From contig NZ_CP043311.1 of assembly GCF_008807375.1 (NCBI RefSeq), positions 3,576,001-3,640,000 on the forward strand: 64,000 nucleotides of DNA, in the 5' to 3' direction. This document shows, one piece after another, positions 12,077-22,166 of this stretch. Source of the DNA: Pseudomonas lalkuanensis (lineage in GTDB: Bacteria > Pseudomonadota > Gammaproteobacteria > Pseudomonadales > Pseudomonadaceae). The translations under genes were made by a program, and so were the position numbers. The notes below the pieces were generated by a model, which was given only the letters and a program-made list of their open reading frames with translations, was not told the DNA's origin and did not search any database. Numbering within the stretch: position 1 is the stretch's first letter; the number at the start of each line of letters is the position of its first letter.

Positions 12077-12874
12077 TCAGCCGAATACCACCACCGTCTG
12101 CCGGCTCATGGCGACCAGTTCGCCCTCGGGGCTCCACAGCGCCGCTGCGGCATGGCCGTAGCCATCACGGGCATGTTCGATGCGCGCGCGGTACTTGCAC
12201 CAGTCGTGGGTATCCAGCTTCGGCAGCGGCTGCACGAACTCGATGGTCCAGGTCAGGGTGCTGCCCGGCACGGGGGACGGCAGATGCGGCACGGTAGCTG
12301 GCGGCCAGGCATCCACCAGGGCCAGCAGATGGGATTCGGTGACCACCTCTTTAACCACATCGCCACGGAAGCGTACCCAGCCCCCCATATCGCGCTCGCG
12401 GCTGTTGGAGAACGGCAGGCCGCCAATGGACCAGCGCATGGCCAGGTGGCGGGTGAATTCCGGGGTAACGCCGGGGATGAAGGGCAGCTCGAAGCAGTCG
12501 GCGACCGGCTTCATCTCGGGCGCGGGCTCGGCTTCCAGTTGCACCACCGATTGGCGCGAACCGCCGAAACTGCCCTGCACCAGCGCCACAACCTGGCCCT
12601 TCTGTACCACGCGGCAGAACACCTGGCTCACCGCCTTGCCTTCGCGCAGCAATTCGGCCTCGAAGTTGGCCGGCACCTCCGGCTCCAATGGACCGACGAA
12701 GGTCATGGCCAGGGAGCGCACTGGCCTGCCCGGCTCGACCTTGGCACGCATGGCTTCGAATGCCAGCGCGGCGACCACGCCGCCGAATACCGCACGCCCC
12801 TGCCCCCAAGTAGCAGGCACAACCATTTCGCCCGGATAGCGGCGAGCGGCCTGGATCAATTCGGAAAAATTCAT
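12077..12874 (-). CDS. Acyl-CoA thioesterase family protein (TesB-like double hotdog)
   Basis: This 265-residue protein has two hotdog halves. The first shows QGRAVFGGVVAALAFEAM and RSLAMTFVGPLEP, the usual helix and strand of the TesB-like thioesterase family; the second contains LTWTIEFVQPLPK and ends with LVAMSRQTVVVFG. Family members hydrolyse acyl-CoA to free acid and CoA in the cytosol. The chain-length preference cannot be predicted. The gene lies on the minus strand with about 240 bases to the next upstream minus-strand start and is probably its own transcription unit. The length is normal. Confidence 0.87.
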   Translation of the reverse strand: MNFSELIQAARRYPGEMVVPATWGQGRAVFGGVVAALAFEAMRAKVEPGRPVRSLAMTFVGPLEPEVPANFEAELLREGKAVSQVFCRVVQKGQVVALVQGSFGGSRQSVVQLEAEPAPEMKPVADCFELPFIPGVTPEFTRHLAMRWSIGGLPFSNSRERDMGGWVRFRGDVVKEVVTESHLLALVDAWPPATVPHLPSPVPGSTLTWTIEFVQPLPKLDTHDWCKYRARIEHARDGYGHAAAALWSPEGELVAMSRQTVVVFG

Positions 12875-12991
12875 CTGAAATCCCTGTAGTCAAACGCCCA
12901 GGCGGCGATCTTAGGGCATTGCCTCGCCGGCCCGAAAGGCGCGGCGCAGGGCTGCCACGCCAAGGCAAAGGGGAGAACGGCCAAGGCCGGG

Positions 12992-13753
12992 TCAACCAAG
13001 GCGGCGCTGCAACTTCTCCAGCACCCGGTCCGAACGGACTTCGGCGGCATGCATGGCGACCTGCCAGGCGCGGACCCGCGGCCGCAGGTCCGGCTCTTTT
13101 TCCGCGCGGGCCAGCCATTGGACATGATCGTGCCAATTGCCCAAGGCGGTCTGCGCACCCACCAGCAGCTGCCGGGTCCGCGAGGACAGTTCGACCCGAT
13201 CCGGGTAGACGTCCAGCCCATAGCGCAGCCGCTTGATCAGCAAGCGCAGACGATGACGATCATGGCCTGGCGCGCGCAGGGCCTGCTCGACCTGCCGGCG
13301 ACTCTTGCCGAGAAATTTCTCGATCTTCTTCTGCAGCCCCGTCACCAGGCCTTCGCGATCATACGCCCGCATCAGGTGAGGCCAGGCTTCGAGCACCTGC
13401 AACAGACGCGTCAACTCCGGCGCCAGAAGGAGCTGCGCATAGCCGCTGTTCAGCGCCAGCTCGCGAGCCGGGACCAGGCGCTCCAGGCGATGGCTGCGCA
13501 GTTCGATGATCAGCACTTCCAGATCCCGCAACGGGCTGCTCAGCCTCGCCAGGTCGGCCGCCGCCTGGTCCAGCACATCCACCGCCGCCAGGCCACGCAA
13601 CGGGCGCAACAGACTCCGCAATCGCCTCGTCGCCACCCGCAGGTCGTGCAAAGCCTCATCATCGGTACGCGCCACCAGACGTTCGGTACAGGCACGCAGA
13701 CGAATCTCGAGGGCAATGACCTGAGCGATCAGGTCGTCCAGCAGTGCGGCCAT
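12992..13753 (-). CDS. CHAD domain-containing protein
   Basis: This 253-residue all-helical protein carries the CHAD hallmark HDLRVATRRLRSLLRPL near residue 36 and further conserved Arg/Lys/His positions (for example RLRLLIKRLRYGLDVY) that line a basic cavity. CHAD domains bind polyphosphate and locate to polyphosphate granules. Many are fused to a CYTH triphosphatase domain; this one is CHAD alone. It lies between the thioesterase gene and tgpA on the same strand, with 54 bases to tgpA. A functional link to the tgp operon is not evident. Confidence 0.88.
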   Translation of the reverse strand: MAALLDDLIAQVIALEIRLRACTERLVARTDDEALHDLRVATRRLRSLLRPLRGLAAVDVLDQAAADLARLSSPLRDLEVLIIELRSHRLERLVPARELALNSGYAQLLLAPELTRLLQVLEAWPHLMRAYDREGLVTGLQKKIEKFLGKSRRQVEQALRAPGHDRHRLRLLIKRLRYGLDVYPDRVELSSRTRQLLVGAQTALGNWHDHVQWLARAEKEPDLRPRVRAWQVAMHAAEVRSDRVLEKLQRRLG

Positions 13754-13807
13754 CTAGCGTCTCTCCAGAAATCGGGCCCGGACGGGCAGCGCATTACTCA
13801 GCATGGA

Positions 13808-15796
13808 TCATCCGCGTACAGGTCGCAGGCGCCAGGGCAATGACTTGCGCAACGCTGTCAGCAACCGCTGCGGGTCAGCCCCCTGGTGAGCGGCATAGCG
13901 GCTGGCTTCGAAGGCAGCCGCGAAGGCACGGATCTGCCCGGCCTGCCCAGGCAGCTCGCGACTGGCGCGCTCGGCGAAGGCGCGCGGCCCCTCTCCGGTT
14001 CCGCGCGACACGCCATGGCGCGCCAGCAGGCGCTCGAATGCCTGGAACTGGCGCAACTGCGGGTCGCGCTCACGGCGCCAGGGCGCGAACAGGAACAGCG
14101 CCAGTAACGCCATCAGCACCGCCCCGGCCCCTACCAGCCCGACGCCAAGGACGCGGCTGTCCCGGGAACCGAACCAGCGCTGTACCAGTTCCACCTGGGC
14201 TTCGCCCTGATAACCCAGCACCCAGCGCTGCCAGCCGTAGTTGAGGTTGTCCCAGGCCAGGCGCACCTGGTTCAGCCAGGACACCTGCCGATAGCGCAGG
14301 GGGGACAGGGGCGAACCTTCAAGGAAGCTCTGTTCGCCGGATATGGCCTCTTCCAGGCCGCGTTCGATGCGGCTCGGCGCCACCTGGAAGGTGGGGTCGA
14401 CGCTGATCCAGCCGCGCTCCGGCAGCCAGTACTCCACCCAGGCATGGGCGTCGAACTGATGCACCAGCACGTAGTTGCCGGCGGGGTTCAGTTCTCCGCC
14501 CTGGTAGCCGGCCACCACACGCGCCGGGATGCCGGCCGCGCGCAGGACGTAGGTCATGGCGCCGGCATAGTGGGCGCAGAAGCCCCGTCGGGTATCGAAG
14601 AGGAAGGCGTCGATGTTGTCTTCCCCCAGAGGCAGCGGCTTCAGGGTGTAGACGTAGGGCTCACGATTGAAATGCGCCAACAGCGCGTCCACCAGTTGCT
14701 GCGGGTTCGCATGCTGCCGCTTGAGCTCGGCTGCCCAGGCCCGGGTACGGGGTTCGCCCTGCTCCGGCAATTGCAAGGCCCGGCGCAATGCCGCCGGGTT
14801 TCCCGCCGGCTCGCGCACCGCCCCCGGCCAGGAGGTGACCTGATAGAGCAAGGTGCGATCCACCGGCTGGCGTCGTTCCAGGCGGAAATCTGCCCGGCTG
14901 CGCACGTCCGGCTCGCGGGTCTCGGCCACATCCAGCCCGAACAGCCAGGGCCGCCCGCTGGGCTGCATGACGATGCTGTAGCGCAGCGGCTCGCCCTCCT
15001 TGCGCCAATCGGCCGCCGGACCGAACTGGGAGCCCAGGGTTTGCGACCAGCGGCGGCCGTCGAAGCGCTCCAGGGTGAGCGCGCGCCAGTAGAGCTGACT
15101 CATGGGCGGTACCGTGCCCTCGAAGCTGGCACGGAAGGCCAGCTCACCGGAACGGCTGAGCTCGGCGACGTCCGCCGGGCTCATGGCGTCCGCCAGGCCG
15201 GTGACGCCCTTGTCGTTCGGCAATGGCAGCGACCAGAGCGGGCCCAGGCGCGGGAAGAACAGGAACAGCAGCAGCATCAGCGGCGCGGCCTGCAGGAGCA
15301 GGCTGCCGGCGGCCCTCAGCGGTACCAGTGGATGCTCTGCGAAGCGGCTCTGTTGCAACCCCACCAGGGCGGCCAGCAAGGTGCAGAGGGGGAGCAGGCT
15401 GTAGAGGGCCGCGAGCATACCGTCGTTGAACAGGTACGCGGTGACCTGGGTGAAGAATCCCAGCAGCACCAGCACCAGCGCATCGCGCTGGCTGCGCAAC
15501 TCCACCAGTTTGAGGATGAACACCGCCACCAGCAGCACGACAGCCGCATCCAGCCCCACCAGCGTGCCCCGGGACAGGGATACCCCGAGGGCCACGGCGA
15601 GGATGAGCCCGGTCTTGACCAGACCGCTGGGGTACTGGGCGCGCATGCGGAAAATCTGGATGCGCCAGCCGGCGCACCCCAGCCACATGGCGATGATCCA
15701 CAGCGGCAGGTGCGGCAGCAGTGGCAGGATCACCAGCACCTGGGCGACCAGCAGCCAGATCAGGCCGATGCGGGTGATGAGCAGGCTGGCTTTCAT
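13808..15796 (-). CDS. tgpA: Transglutaminase TgpA (DUF3488 + transglutaminase + DUF4129)
   Basis: This 662-residue protein has five or six N-terminal membrane helices (about 1-190, DUF3488), a large periplasmic region with a transglutaminase-like core, a late membrane helix (about 555-580) and a cytoplasmic tail with the DUF4129 pattern. The catalytic Cys lies in TRRGFCAHYAGAMTYVLR, the His in HQFDAHAWVEYWL and the Asp in WISVDPTFQ. The P. aeruginosa orthologue is reported to be essential, with a periplasmic transglutaminase domain. The ATG overlaps the upstream DUF58 gene stop (ATGA), so the start at 15796 is firm. Confidence 0.94.
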   Translation of the reverse strand: MKASLLITRIGLIWLLVAQVLVILPLLPHLPLWIIAMWLGCAGWRIQIFRMRAQYPSGLVKTGLILAVALGVSLSRGTLVGLDAAVVLLVAVFILKLVELRSQRDALVLVLLGFFTQVTAYLFNDGMLAALYSLLPLCTLLAALVGLQQSRFAEHPLVPLRAAGSLLLQAAPLMLLLFLFFPRLGPLWSLPLPNDKGVTGLADAMSPADVAELSRSGELAFRASFEGTVPPMSQLYWRALTLERFDGRRWSQTLGSQFGPAADWRKEGEPLRYSIVMQPSGRPWLFGLDVAETREPDVRSRADFRLERRQPVDRTLLYQVTSWPGAVREPAGNPAALRRALQLPEQGEPRTRAWAAELKRQHANPQQLVDALLAHFNREPYVYTLKPLPLGEDNIDAFLFDTRRGFCAHYAGAMTYVLRAAGIPARVVAGYQGGELNPAGNYVLVHQFDAHAWVEYWLPERGWISVDPTFQVAPSRIERGLEEAISGEQSFLEGSPLSPLRYRQVSWLNQVRLAWDNLNYGWQRWVLGYQGEAQVELVQRWFGSRDSRVLGVGLVGAGAVLMALLALFLFAPWRRERDPQLRQFQAFERLLARHGVSRGTGEGPRAFAERASRELPGQAGQIRAFAAAFEASRYAAHQGADPQRLLTALRKSLPWRLRPVRG

Positions 15797-16739
15797 CGCG
15801 GCGTCCCGAACAGGGCCAGGGCGCGCAGGCAGGCTTCGCGGTGGGCGTCCCCGGAATCCACTGCCAACTCCTGCGCCCCCAGTCGCAGGCCGAAGGGCTG
15901 GCCACGGGCGGACAACTGCAACACCCAATGGCACAACAGGCCGAGGCGCTCTTCGAGGTCACCGCTCAACGGGTCCAGGTCGAGCCAGAGATCACGTCCG
16001 GCCAGGGCGGCGAAATCCTTCACGAACAGGCCCTGCCCCCGCGAGTAGGCCTTCCAGTGCAAGCGCCGGCGCGAATCGCCCGGCTGGTAGGCGCGCAATC
16101 CCTGATAGTCGTCCGCTCCGGCGCCAAGCACGTGCTGGCCGTCATCACCGTCATCTTCGCCACGCCCTGGCATCAACGGCAGGTCGCCCTCCAGCGGGCG
16201 TGGGTAGACCAGCAGCGCCTGATCCAGGTCCACCCAGCTCCAGGCCACCAGCAAACCGAGGGGATAGCGGCTTTCTACCCGAAGGCGCCTGGGGCGCAGC
16301 CAGCCACGGCGTTCGGTGGGAAGGTGCAGCTCCACGTCGCAGGCGCCCCTGGCCGCCACGTCCTGAACCTGCAGGGGAAAAGGTGGCCAACCAAGGGCAA
16401 TGGCCTGGTGTTCGCGGCGGGTACTTTCCAGCGTGACGTGGAAGTGCGCCTGTTCGCCGAGGAATACCGGGGCACCGCCCGCCGCCTTGAGGTTCAGCCC
16501 CGACAGGTTGCGGAAGGTATGCAGAATGGCAACCAGGAATACCGACAGCAGCAGGAAGGTCAGCCCATAGGCCAGGCTGTTCTGGTAGTTGATCGCCACC
16601 AGCAGCATCGGCACCAGCGCCACGCCGAAGGCGGCGCCGGCACGGGTCGGCAGGATGAAGATGCGCCTCTGGTCGAGCCGCACCTGATTGGCCGGCGGGA
16701 TGCGCCGGGCCAGCCAGCGATCGACCTGGACTTCCAGCA

Positions 16740-16740
<1 letters not shown>
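15793..16740 (-). CDS. DUF58 domain-containing membrane protein
   Basis: This 315-residue protein has two N-terminal membrane helices (about 30-75) and a C-terminal DUF58 domain with the usual LGAGADDYQGLRAYQPGDS and RRLHWKAYSRGQGLFVKDF region, a degenerate von Willebrand A-like fold. It almost always accompanies a MoxR ATPase and a transglutaminase, as here. Its start overlaps the MoxR stop (TGATG) and its stop overlaps the TgpA start (ATGA). By analogy it is a membrane adaptor for the MoxR ATPase; the client is unproven. Confidence 0.92.
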
Positions 16741-17657
<917 letters not shown>

Positions 17658-17744
17658 TCGTCGCTCCCTGTGTGATGCGACGATGCTACTGGCAGGCCGG
17701 GCAATGGCAAAGTGCCCGGCAAACTTTGCTTATGAAACTGTGCG

Positions 17745-18407
17745 TCAGCTCGCTGCGGCGGCCTCGGCGTGCAGGTCGCCCGACAGGAACGGCGAGCCTT
17801 CCTGGAACAGGTGCGGATAGACAGACGCCAGGTGGTCGAAGAACAGCGCCTCGGGTAGATCGGCGAACTGGCCGTGGTCCGCCAGGTATTCCATGTAGCG
17901 CTCACCCTGGCGATTGAAGGGGTGGAAGATGCTGTCGCTGCGCCCATCGAACTCCAGCGGGGCCACGTTGAACATCCGGCACAGCGCGAGGTTGAAGGCC
18001 GGCGTGGCCTTGACCCAGCGCTCCTCGAGGTACAGCTCGGTGTAACCGTGCATGGCGAACACCTCGCTGCGCAGCAGTTCCAGCAGCCGGGGCGTGGCCA
18101 GGTGATTACGCACATCGGCCAGGCCGATGCGCGCGGGAATGCCGCAATGCCGCGCGCAGGCGGCCAGCAGGATCGCCTTGGGCACGCAGTAGGACTCGCC
18201 CGCCGCCAGGGCATGGCTGGCCTTCAGGGTCTCGGGATCGCGGCTGAACACGTAGGGGTTGTAGCGAACCTCGTCACGCGCCGCGAGGTAGAGGCTGACG
18301 GCCGTATCGACGGGATCGCGGCTGGCGCCACGGTGTCTTTCCGCGAACTCGACCACCAGGGGGTGGTCACTATCAACGAAGCGGCCGGGTTCCAGATAGC
18401 GCTGCAT
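17745..18407 (-). CDS. Transglutaminase-like domain protein
   Basis: This 220-residue cytosolic protein carries a transglutaminase/protease-like core. The Cys lies in GESYCVPKAILLAACARHCGIP, the usual nucleophile setting, and the His in MHGYTELYLEERWVKATPAFN. The third position, normally Asp, is replaced by Thr in KATPAF, so the triad looks altered. Whether it is catalytic is unclear. The start at 18407 follows AGGAG with an eight-base gap; the in-frame codon at 18428 lacks this. It sits upstream of moxR on the same strand but with 87 bases between, so cotranscription is possible only by read-through. Confidence 0.85.
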   Translation of the reverse strand: MQRYLEPGRFVDSDHPLVVEFAERHRGASRDPVDTAVSLYLAARDEVRYNPYVFSRDPETLKASHALAAGESYCVPKAILLAACARHCGIPARIGLADVRNHLATPRLLELLRSEVFAMHGYTELYLEERWVKATPAFNLALCRMFNVAPLEFDGRSDSIFHPFNRQGERYMEYLADHGQFADLPEALFFDHLASVYPHLFQEGSPFLSGDLHAEAAAAS

Positions 18408-18558
18408 GGGGAAATCTCCTGCGGACATGGCGCCCAGTCTATCCAGCCCGATTTCCTTGCGGATACGACATTCCGGCCAAGTTTGGCTCTCCTGTCGCCA
18501 CGCTCCTGGATGGCGACTAAGCTCGTGACGCGCCTGCCACCATCAAGGAGGATCGTTC

Positions 18559-21006
18559 ATGCTGTTCTTCTGGTTGCTCGCCCTGGCCCTGGGTATCGCC
18601 TGTCTCGCCCATCGCCGTACCGCGCCATTTCCCGCCCTGGGCCTGGTGGCCGGCTTCCTGCTGCTGATGGGTTACTTCAGCCACGCCCCGGGCTGGCTGT
18701 TGCTCCTGTTCTGGCTGGGCTGGCTCGCCACCGCCCTGCCCCTGGCAATGCCGGAACTGCGCCGCCGCTGGCTCAGCGCCCCCCTGTTCGCCTGGTTCCA
18801 GCGAGTGCTGCCGCCCATGTCCGAAACCGAGCGCGATGCCATCGAGGCCGGCACCGTCTGGTGGGACGGCGAGCTGTTCAGCGGCCGGCCGGACTGGCGC
18901 AAGTTGCTGGACTCGCCCCGCCCGCAACTGACGGATGAAGAACAGGCCTTCCTCGATGGCCCCACCGAAGAACTCTGCGCCATGGTCAGCGACTGGGAAA
19001 TCGGCCAGCAGCTGGACCTGCCCCCCAGGGCCTGGGCGCACATCAAGCGGCACGGCTTCTTCGCCCTGATCATCCCGAAGGAATATGGCGGCAAGGGTTT
19101 CTCCGCCTATGCCCATTCCCAGGTGGCGATGAAGCTGGCGACCCGCAGTGCCGACCTCGCTTCCACCGTGATGGTGCCCAACTCCCTCGGCCCCGCCGAG
19201 TTGCTGCTGCACTACGGCACCGACCAGCAGCGCCAGCGCTACCTGCCACGCCTGGCGAGCGGCGAGGACATTCCCTGCTTTGCCCTGACCGGCCCACTGG
19301 CCGGGTCGGACGCCAGCGCCATGCCGGACCTGGGCATCATCTGCAAGGGCCAGTGGCAGGGCGAGGACGTCATCGGCCTGCGCCTGACCTGGGAGAAGCG
19401 CTACATCACCCTCGGCCCGGTGGCCACGCTTCTCGGCCTCGCCTTCAAGGCCTACGATCCGGAGCACCTGCTGGGCGAAGAGGAAGACCTCGGCATCAGC
19501 CTCGCGCTGATCCCGACCGACACCCCCGGCGTGGAGATCGGCCGGCGCCACCTGCCCCTCGGCGCCGCCTTCATGAACGGCCCCAACTCCGGCAAGGATG
19601 TGTTCGTGCCGCTGGACTTCGTCATCGGCGGCCAGGCCATGCTCGGTAAAGGCTGGATGATGCTGATGAACTGCCTTTCCGTGGGCCGTTCGATTTCCCT
19701 GCCGGCGGCGGCCACCGGCGCGGCCAAGTTCACCAGCCTGGTGACGGGCCAGTACACCCGTATCCGCGAGCAGTTCAATGTGCCCCTGGCGGCATTCGAA
19801 GGGGTCCAGGAAGCCCTGGCACGTATCGCCGGTAACGCCTGGCTGATGGACAGCGCGCGAATCCTCACTGCCAGCGCGGTGGACCAGGGAGAAAAGCCCT
19901 CGGTGCTTTCGGCCATCCTCAAGTACCACCTCACCGAGCGCGGCCGCGAATGCATCGGCCACGCCATGGACGTGCACGGCGGCAAGGGCATCATCCTCGG
20001 CCCGAGCAACTACCTTGGCCGCGCCTGGCAGGGAGCCCCCATCTCCATCACGGTGGAAGGCGCCAACATCCTCTCGCGCAACCTGATGATCTTCGGCCAG
20101 GGAGCCATCCGCTGCCATCCGTTCGTGCTCAGGGAAATGGCCCTGGCCAGCCGTGAAGATCGCCACCAGGCGCTGGAAGAGTTCGACCAGCTGTTGCTCA
20201 AGCACATCGGTTTCGCCGTGGGCAATGCTGCCAGCAGCCTGCTGCTGGGCCTGAGCCTGGGGCGTATGGGCGACGCTCCGGGCGACAACCTCAGCCGTCC
20301 CTACTTCCGTGCCCTCGACCGCCTGGCCGCGGCGTTCGCCCTGCTGGCTGACAGCAGCATGTTGCTGCTCGGCGGCGAGCTGAAGCGCCGGGAGAGGCTG
20401 TCCGCGCGCCTCGGCGACGCCCTCAGCCATCTCTACCTGGCCTCGGCGGCTCTCAAGCGCTACCACGACCGCGACTATCCCGAGCATCTGCAACCCCTGG
20501 TGCGCTGGGCCCTGGAGGAGAGCCTGGGCAAGGCCGAGTCGGCCCTGGACGGGCTGCTGGGCAACTTCCCCAACACCATCGCGGGCGGCCTGTTGCGGGT
20601 ACTGGTGTTCCCCCTTGGCCGCCGCCATCCAGGCCCATCGGACGCATTGGACGCCGAGGTCGCCGGGGTGATCGGCCGTGACCGAGGCGACCCGGCATTG
20701 GAGGAACTGCTGTCTGGCTGCTATCGCCCACACTCCGCCGACGATCCGGTAGGCGCCCTGCAAGTCGCCATCGACCAGGCCGGCCACAGCCGCCCCCTGC
20801 TGCAGAAGCTTCAAGCGGCGGTGAAGTCCGGCCAGTTGCGTCCTGCGCCGGGTGAGCCGTTGGTAGACGCGGCCCTGGCAGCGGGCCTGCTGGATGCGGA
20901 TGACGCGCGGCAGGTCCGCGCCGCCGAAGCGGCACGGCGGCGGGTGATCGACGTCGACGACTTCGCCAAGGAGGAACTCCACCTCCGCGAGGGCGGCATC
21001 CGCTGA
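18559..21006 (+). CDS. fadE: Long-chain acyl-CoA dehydrogenase, FadE type
   Basis: At 815 residues this is the long FadE form rather than the 380-residue form. Two or three N-terminal hydrophobic helices (about 1-62) anchor it in the membrane; the dehydrogenase core follows (about 75-560) with FALTGPLAGSDASAMPD at the flavin-binding strand and AMDVHGGKGIILGPSNYLGRAWQG near its end; the last 250 residues are the DUF1974 extension. FadE performs the first beta-oxidation step, FAD-dependent 2,3-dehydrogenation of acyl-CoA. ATG at 18559 follows AAGGAGGATCGTTC. The gene is alone, divergent from the transglutaminase-like gene. Confidence 0.94.
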   Translation: MLFFWLLALALGIACLAHRRTAPFPALGLVAGFLLLMGYFSHAPGWLLLLFWLGWLATALPLAMPELRRRWLSAPLFAWFQRVLPPMSETERDAIEAGTVWWDGELFSGRPDWRKLLDSPRPQLTDEEQAFLDGPTEELCAMVSDWEIGQQLDLPPRAWAHIKRHGFFALIIPKEYGGKGFSAYAHSQVAMKLATRSADLASTVMVPNSLGPAELLLHYGTDQQRQRYLPRLASGEDIPCFALTGPLAGSDASAMPDLGIICKGQWQGEDVIGLRLTWEKRYITLGPVATLLGLAFKAYDPEHLLGEEEDLGISLALIPTDTPGVEIGRRHLPLGAAFMNGPNSGKDVFVPLDFVIGGQAMLGKGWMMLMNCLSVGRSISLPAAATGAAKFTSLVTGQYTRIREQFNVPLAAFEGVQEALARIAGNAWLMDSARILTASAVDQGEKPSVLSAILKYHLTERGRECIGHAMDVHGGKGIILGPSNYLGRAWQGAPISITVEGANILSRNLMIFGQGAIRCHPFVLREMALASREDRHQALEEFDQLLLKHIGFAVGNAASSLLLGLSLGRMGDAPGDNLSRPYFRALDRLAAAFALLADSSMLLLGGELKRRERLSARLGDALSHLYLASAALKRYHDRDYPEHLQPLVRWALEESLGKAESALDGLLGNFPNTIAGGLLRVLVFPLGRRHPGPSDALDAEVAGVIGRDRGDPALEELLSGCYRPHSADDPVGALQVAIDQAGHSRPLLQKLQAAVKSGQLRPAPGEPLVDAALAAGLLDADDARQVRAAEAARRRVIDVDDFAKEELHLREGGIR

Positions 21007-21076
21007 GCCCCGGGCACGACAGCGGGCGCGGGGGGCCTTATACTCCCGCGCCCGATTCAGCTTCAGGACATCCGCC

Positions 21077-21487
21077 ATGGCCAATCCCTACCTCGACCAC
21101 CACATAGCCCTGCTCGCCCACCTGCGCAGCATCCTGGTCGCCCTGGGCGAGGCCGAACAGGTTCCGGAGGAAAACCACGCCCTCTTCGTCGAGCGCTTCG
21201 ACGAACTGATGAGCGAGCTGCCGCGTGACCCGGAAGGCAGCCAGTACCTGGGCCAGGACCTGATCAGCCAGGTATTCCATCGCTATCCGCAGATCGCCCA
21301 CCTGGTGCCGCGCGACCTGCTCTGGTTCTTCGGTGGCGACTGCCTGCACTTCATGCCCGATGAAGAGATCGACCTGTACCAGCGTCTCGACGAGCGCCGC
21401 TACGAGGCCGAACAGAACGACGAGCCCTTCGACTGGAACCAGGAGAAGCAGTTGCTCGCCTTGCCGGAAGACGGTAACAAGCACTGA
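21077..21487 (+). CDS. Conserved small cytosolic protein (PA2817-like)
   Basis: This acidic 136-residue protein is rich in Asp/Glu and Leu and has no membrane segment. Motifs such as YLGQDLISQVFHRYPQIAHL and LVPRDLLWFFGGDCLHFMPD are typical of a small family found next to this acyl-CoA dehydrogenase in pseudomonads; I recall it as PA2817 family. Function is unknown. It follows fadE by 70 bases on the same strand and may be cotranscribed. ATG at 21077 is preceded by AGGACATCCGCC. Confidence 0.8.
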   Translation: MANPYLDHHIALLAHLRSILVALGEAEQVPEENHALFVERFDELMSELPRDPEGSQYLGQDLISQVFHRYPQIAHLVPRDLLWFFGGDCLHFMPDEEIDLYQRLDERRYEAEQNDEPFDWNQEKQLLALPEDGNKH

Positions 21488-21598
21488 GCCCTCCGGGGCG
21501 GCGCCCGTGCCGCCCCTTGCCGCCCTTCTCCCCCGCACCGCCATCCATCGCCCACTGCCGTTCGCCAATTGCAGCACGGTGCCAGCCTCTGCCATCAT

Positions 21599-21617
21599 TG
21601 CGAATAATTCTTAAACA
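21599..21617 (+). promoter_or_regulatory. Candidate Fur box before the ECF sigma gene
   Basis: The AT-rich stretch TGCGAATAATTCTTAAACA, 31 bases before the sigma-factor start, partly matches the GATAATGATTATCATT-type Fur consensus; a second AT stretch (TTATTCTCAATGA, 21628-21640) follows. Iron repression through Fur is the rule for this sigma family. The match is imperfect. Confidence 0.45.
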
Positions 21618-21647
21618 CTCTTCCCAGTTATTCTCAATGAGGTCAGC

Positions 21648-22166
21648 GTGTCGGCCGGCGATCCCGCGAACCCGCATCTGGTAGGGCTGCTTTACCGAGA
21701 CCATCGTGATTGGCTGTTCAGCTGGCTGCGCAGGACGGTGCAGTGCCCCCACCGTGCCGAGGACGTCAGCCAGGACACTTTCCTGCGCCTGCTCTCCCGC
21801 GCCGACCTGCAACCGCCCCACGAGCCTCGCGCCCTGCTGGCGACCATCGCCCGCGGCCTGTTGGTGGACCAGTTCCGCCGCAATGACCTGGAACGCGCCT
21901 ACCTGGAAGAGCTGGCCCGGGCGCCCCAGGACCTCCACCCAAGCCCGGAAGAACAGGCGCTGATCCTGGAATGCCTGCGGGAGATCGATCGCCTGCTGGG
22001 CCAGTTGTCCAGCAAGGCGCGCGCCGCCTTCCTCTACAACCGCCTGGACGGCCTTGGCCATGCCGAAATCGCCGAGCGCCTAGGGGTTTCCACCTCGCGG
22101 GTGCGCCAGTACCTGGCCCAGGGCATGCGCCAGTGCTACATCGCCCTCTATGGAGAACCGACATGA
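21648..22166 (+). CDS. ECF sigma factor, FecI/iron-starvation type
   Basis: This 172-residue sigma-70 family protein has region 2 (VEDVSQDTFLRLL-like, read as AEDVSQDTFLRLLSRA) and region 4 (GLGHAEIAERLGVSTSRVRQYLAQGM). It starts at GTG (21648); the nearby ATG at 21637 is in another frame. The stop overlaps the next start (ATGA), coupling it to a FecR-type regulator, and a TonB-dependent receptor follows. In such systems a siderophore bound by the receptor signals through FecR to free this sigma factor, which transcribes the receptor gene. Best analogy in P. aeruginosa is FoxI or FiuI; I cannot tell which. Confidence 0.93.
   Translation: MSAGDPANPHLVGLLYRDHRDWLFSWLRRTVQCPHRAEDVSQDTFLRLLSRADLQPPHEPRALLATIARGLLVDQFRRNDLERAYLEELARAPQDLHPSPEEQALILECLREIDRLLGQLSSKARAAFLYNRLDGLGHAEIAERLGVSTSRVRQYLAQGMRQCYIALYGEPT

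Noticed and set aside
18517..21084. 855-codon minus-strand frame opposite fadE
   Set aside because: Antisense to a clearly conserved acyl-CoA dehydrogenase; composition rich in Gly, Gln, His and Ala with no recognisable domain.
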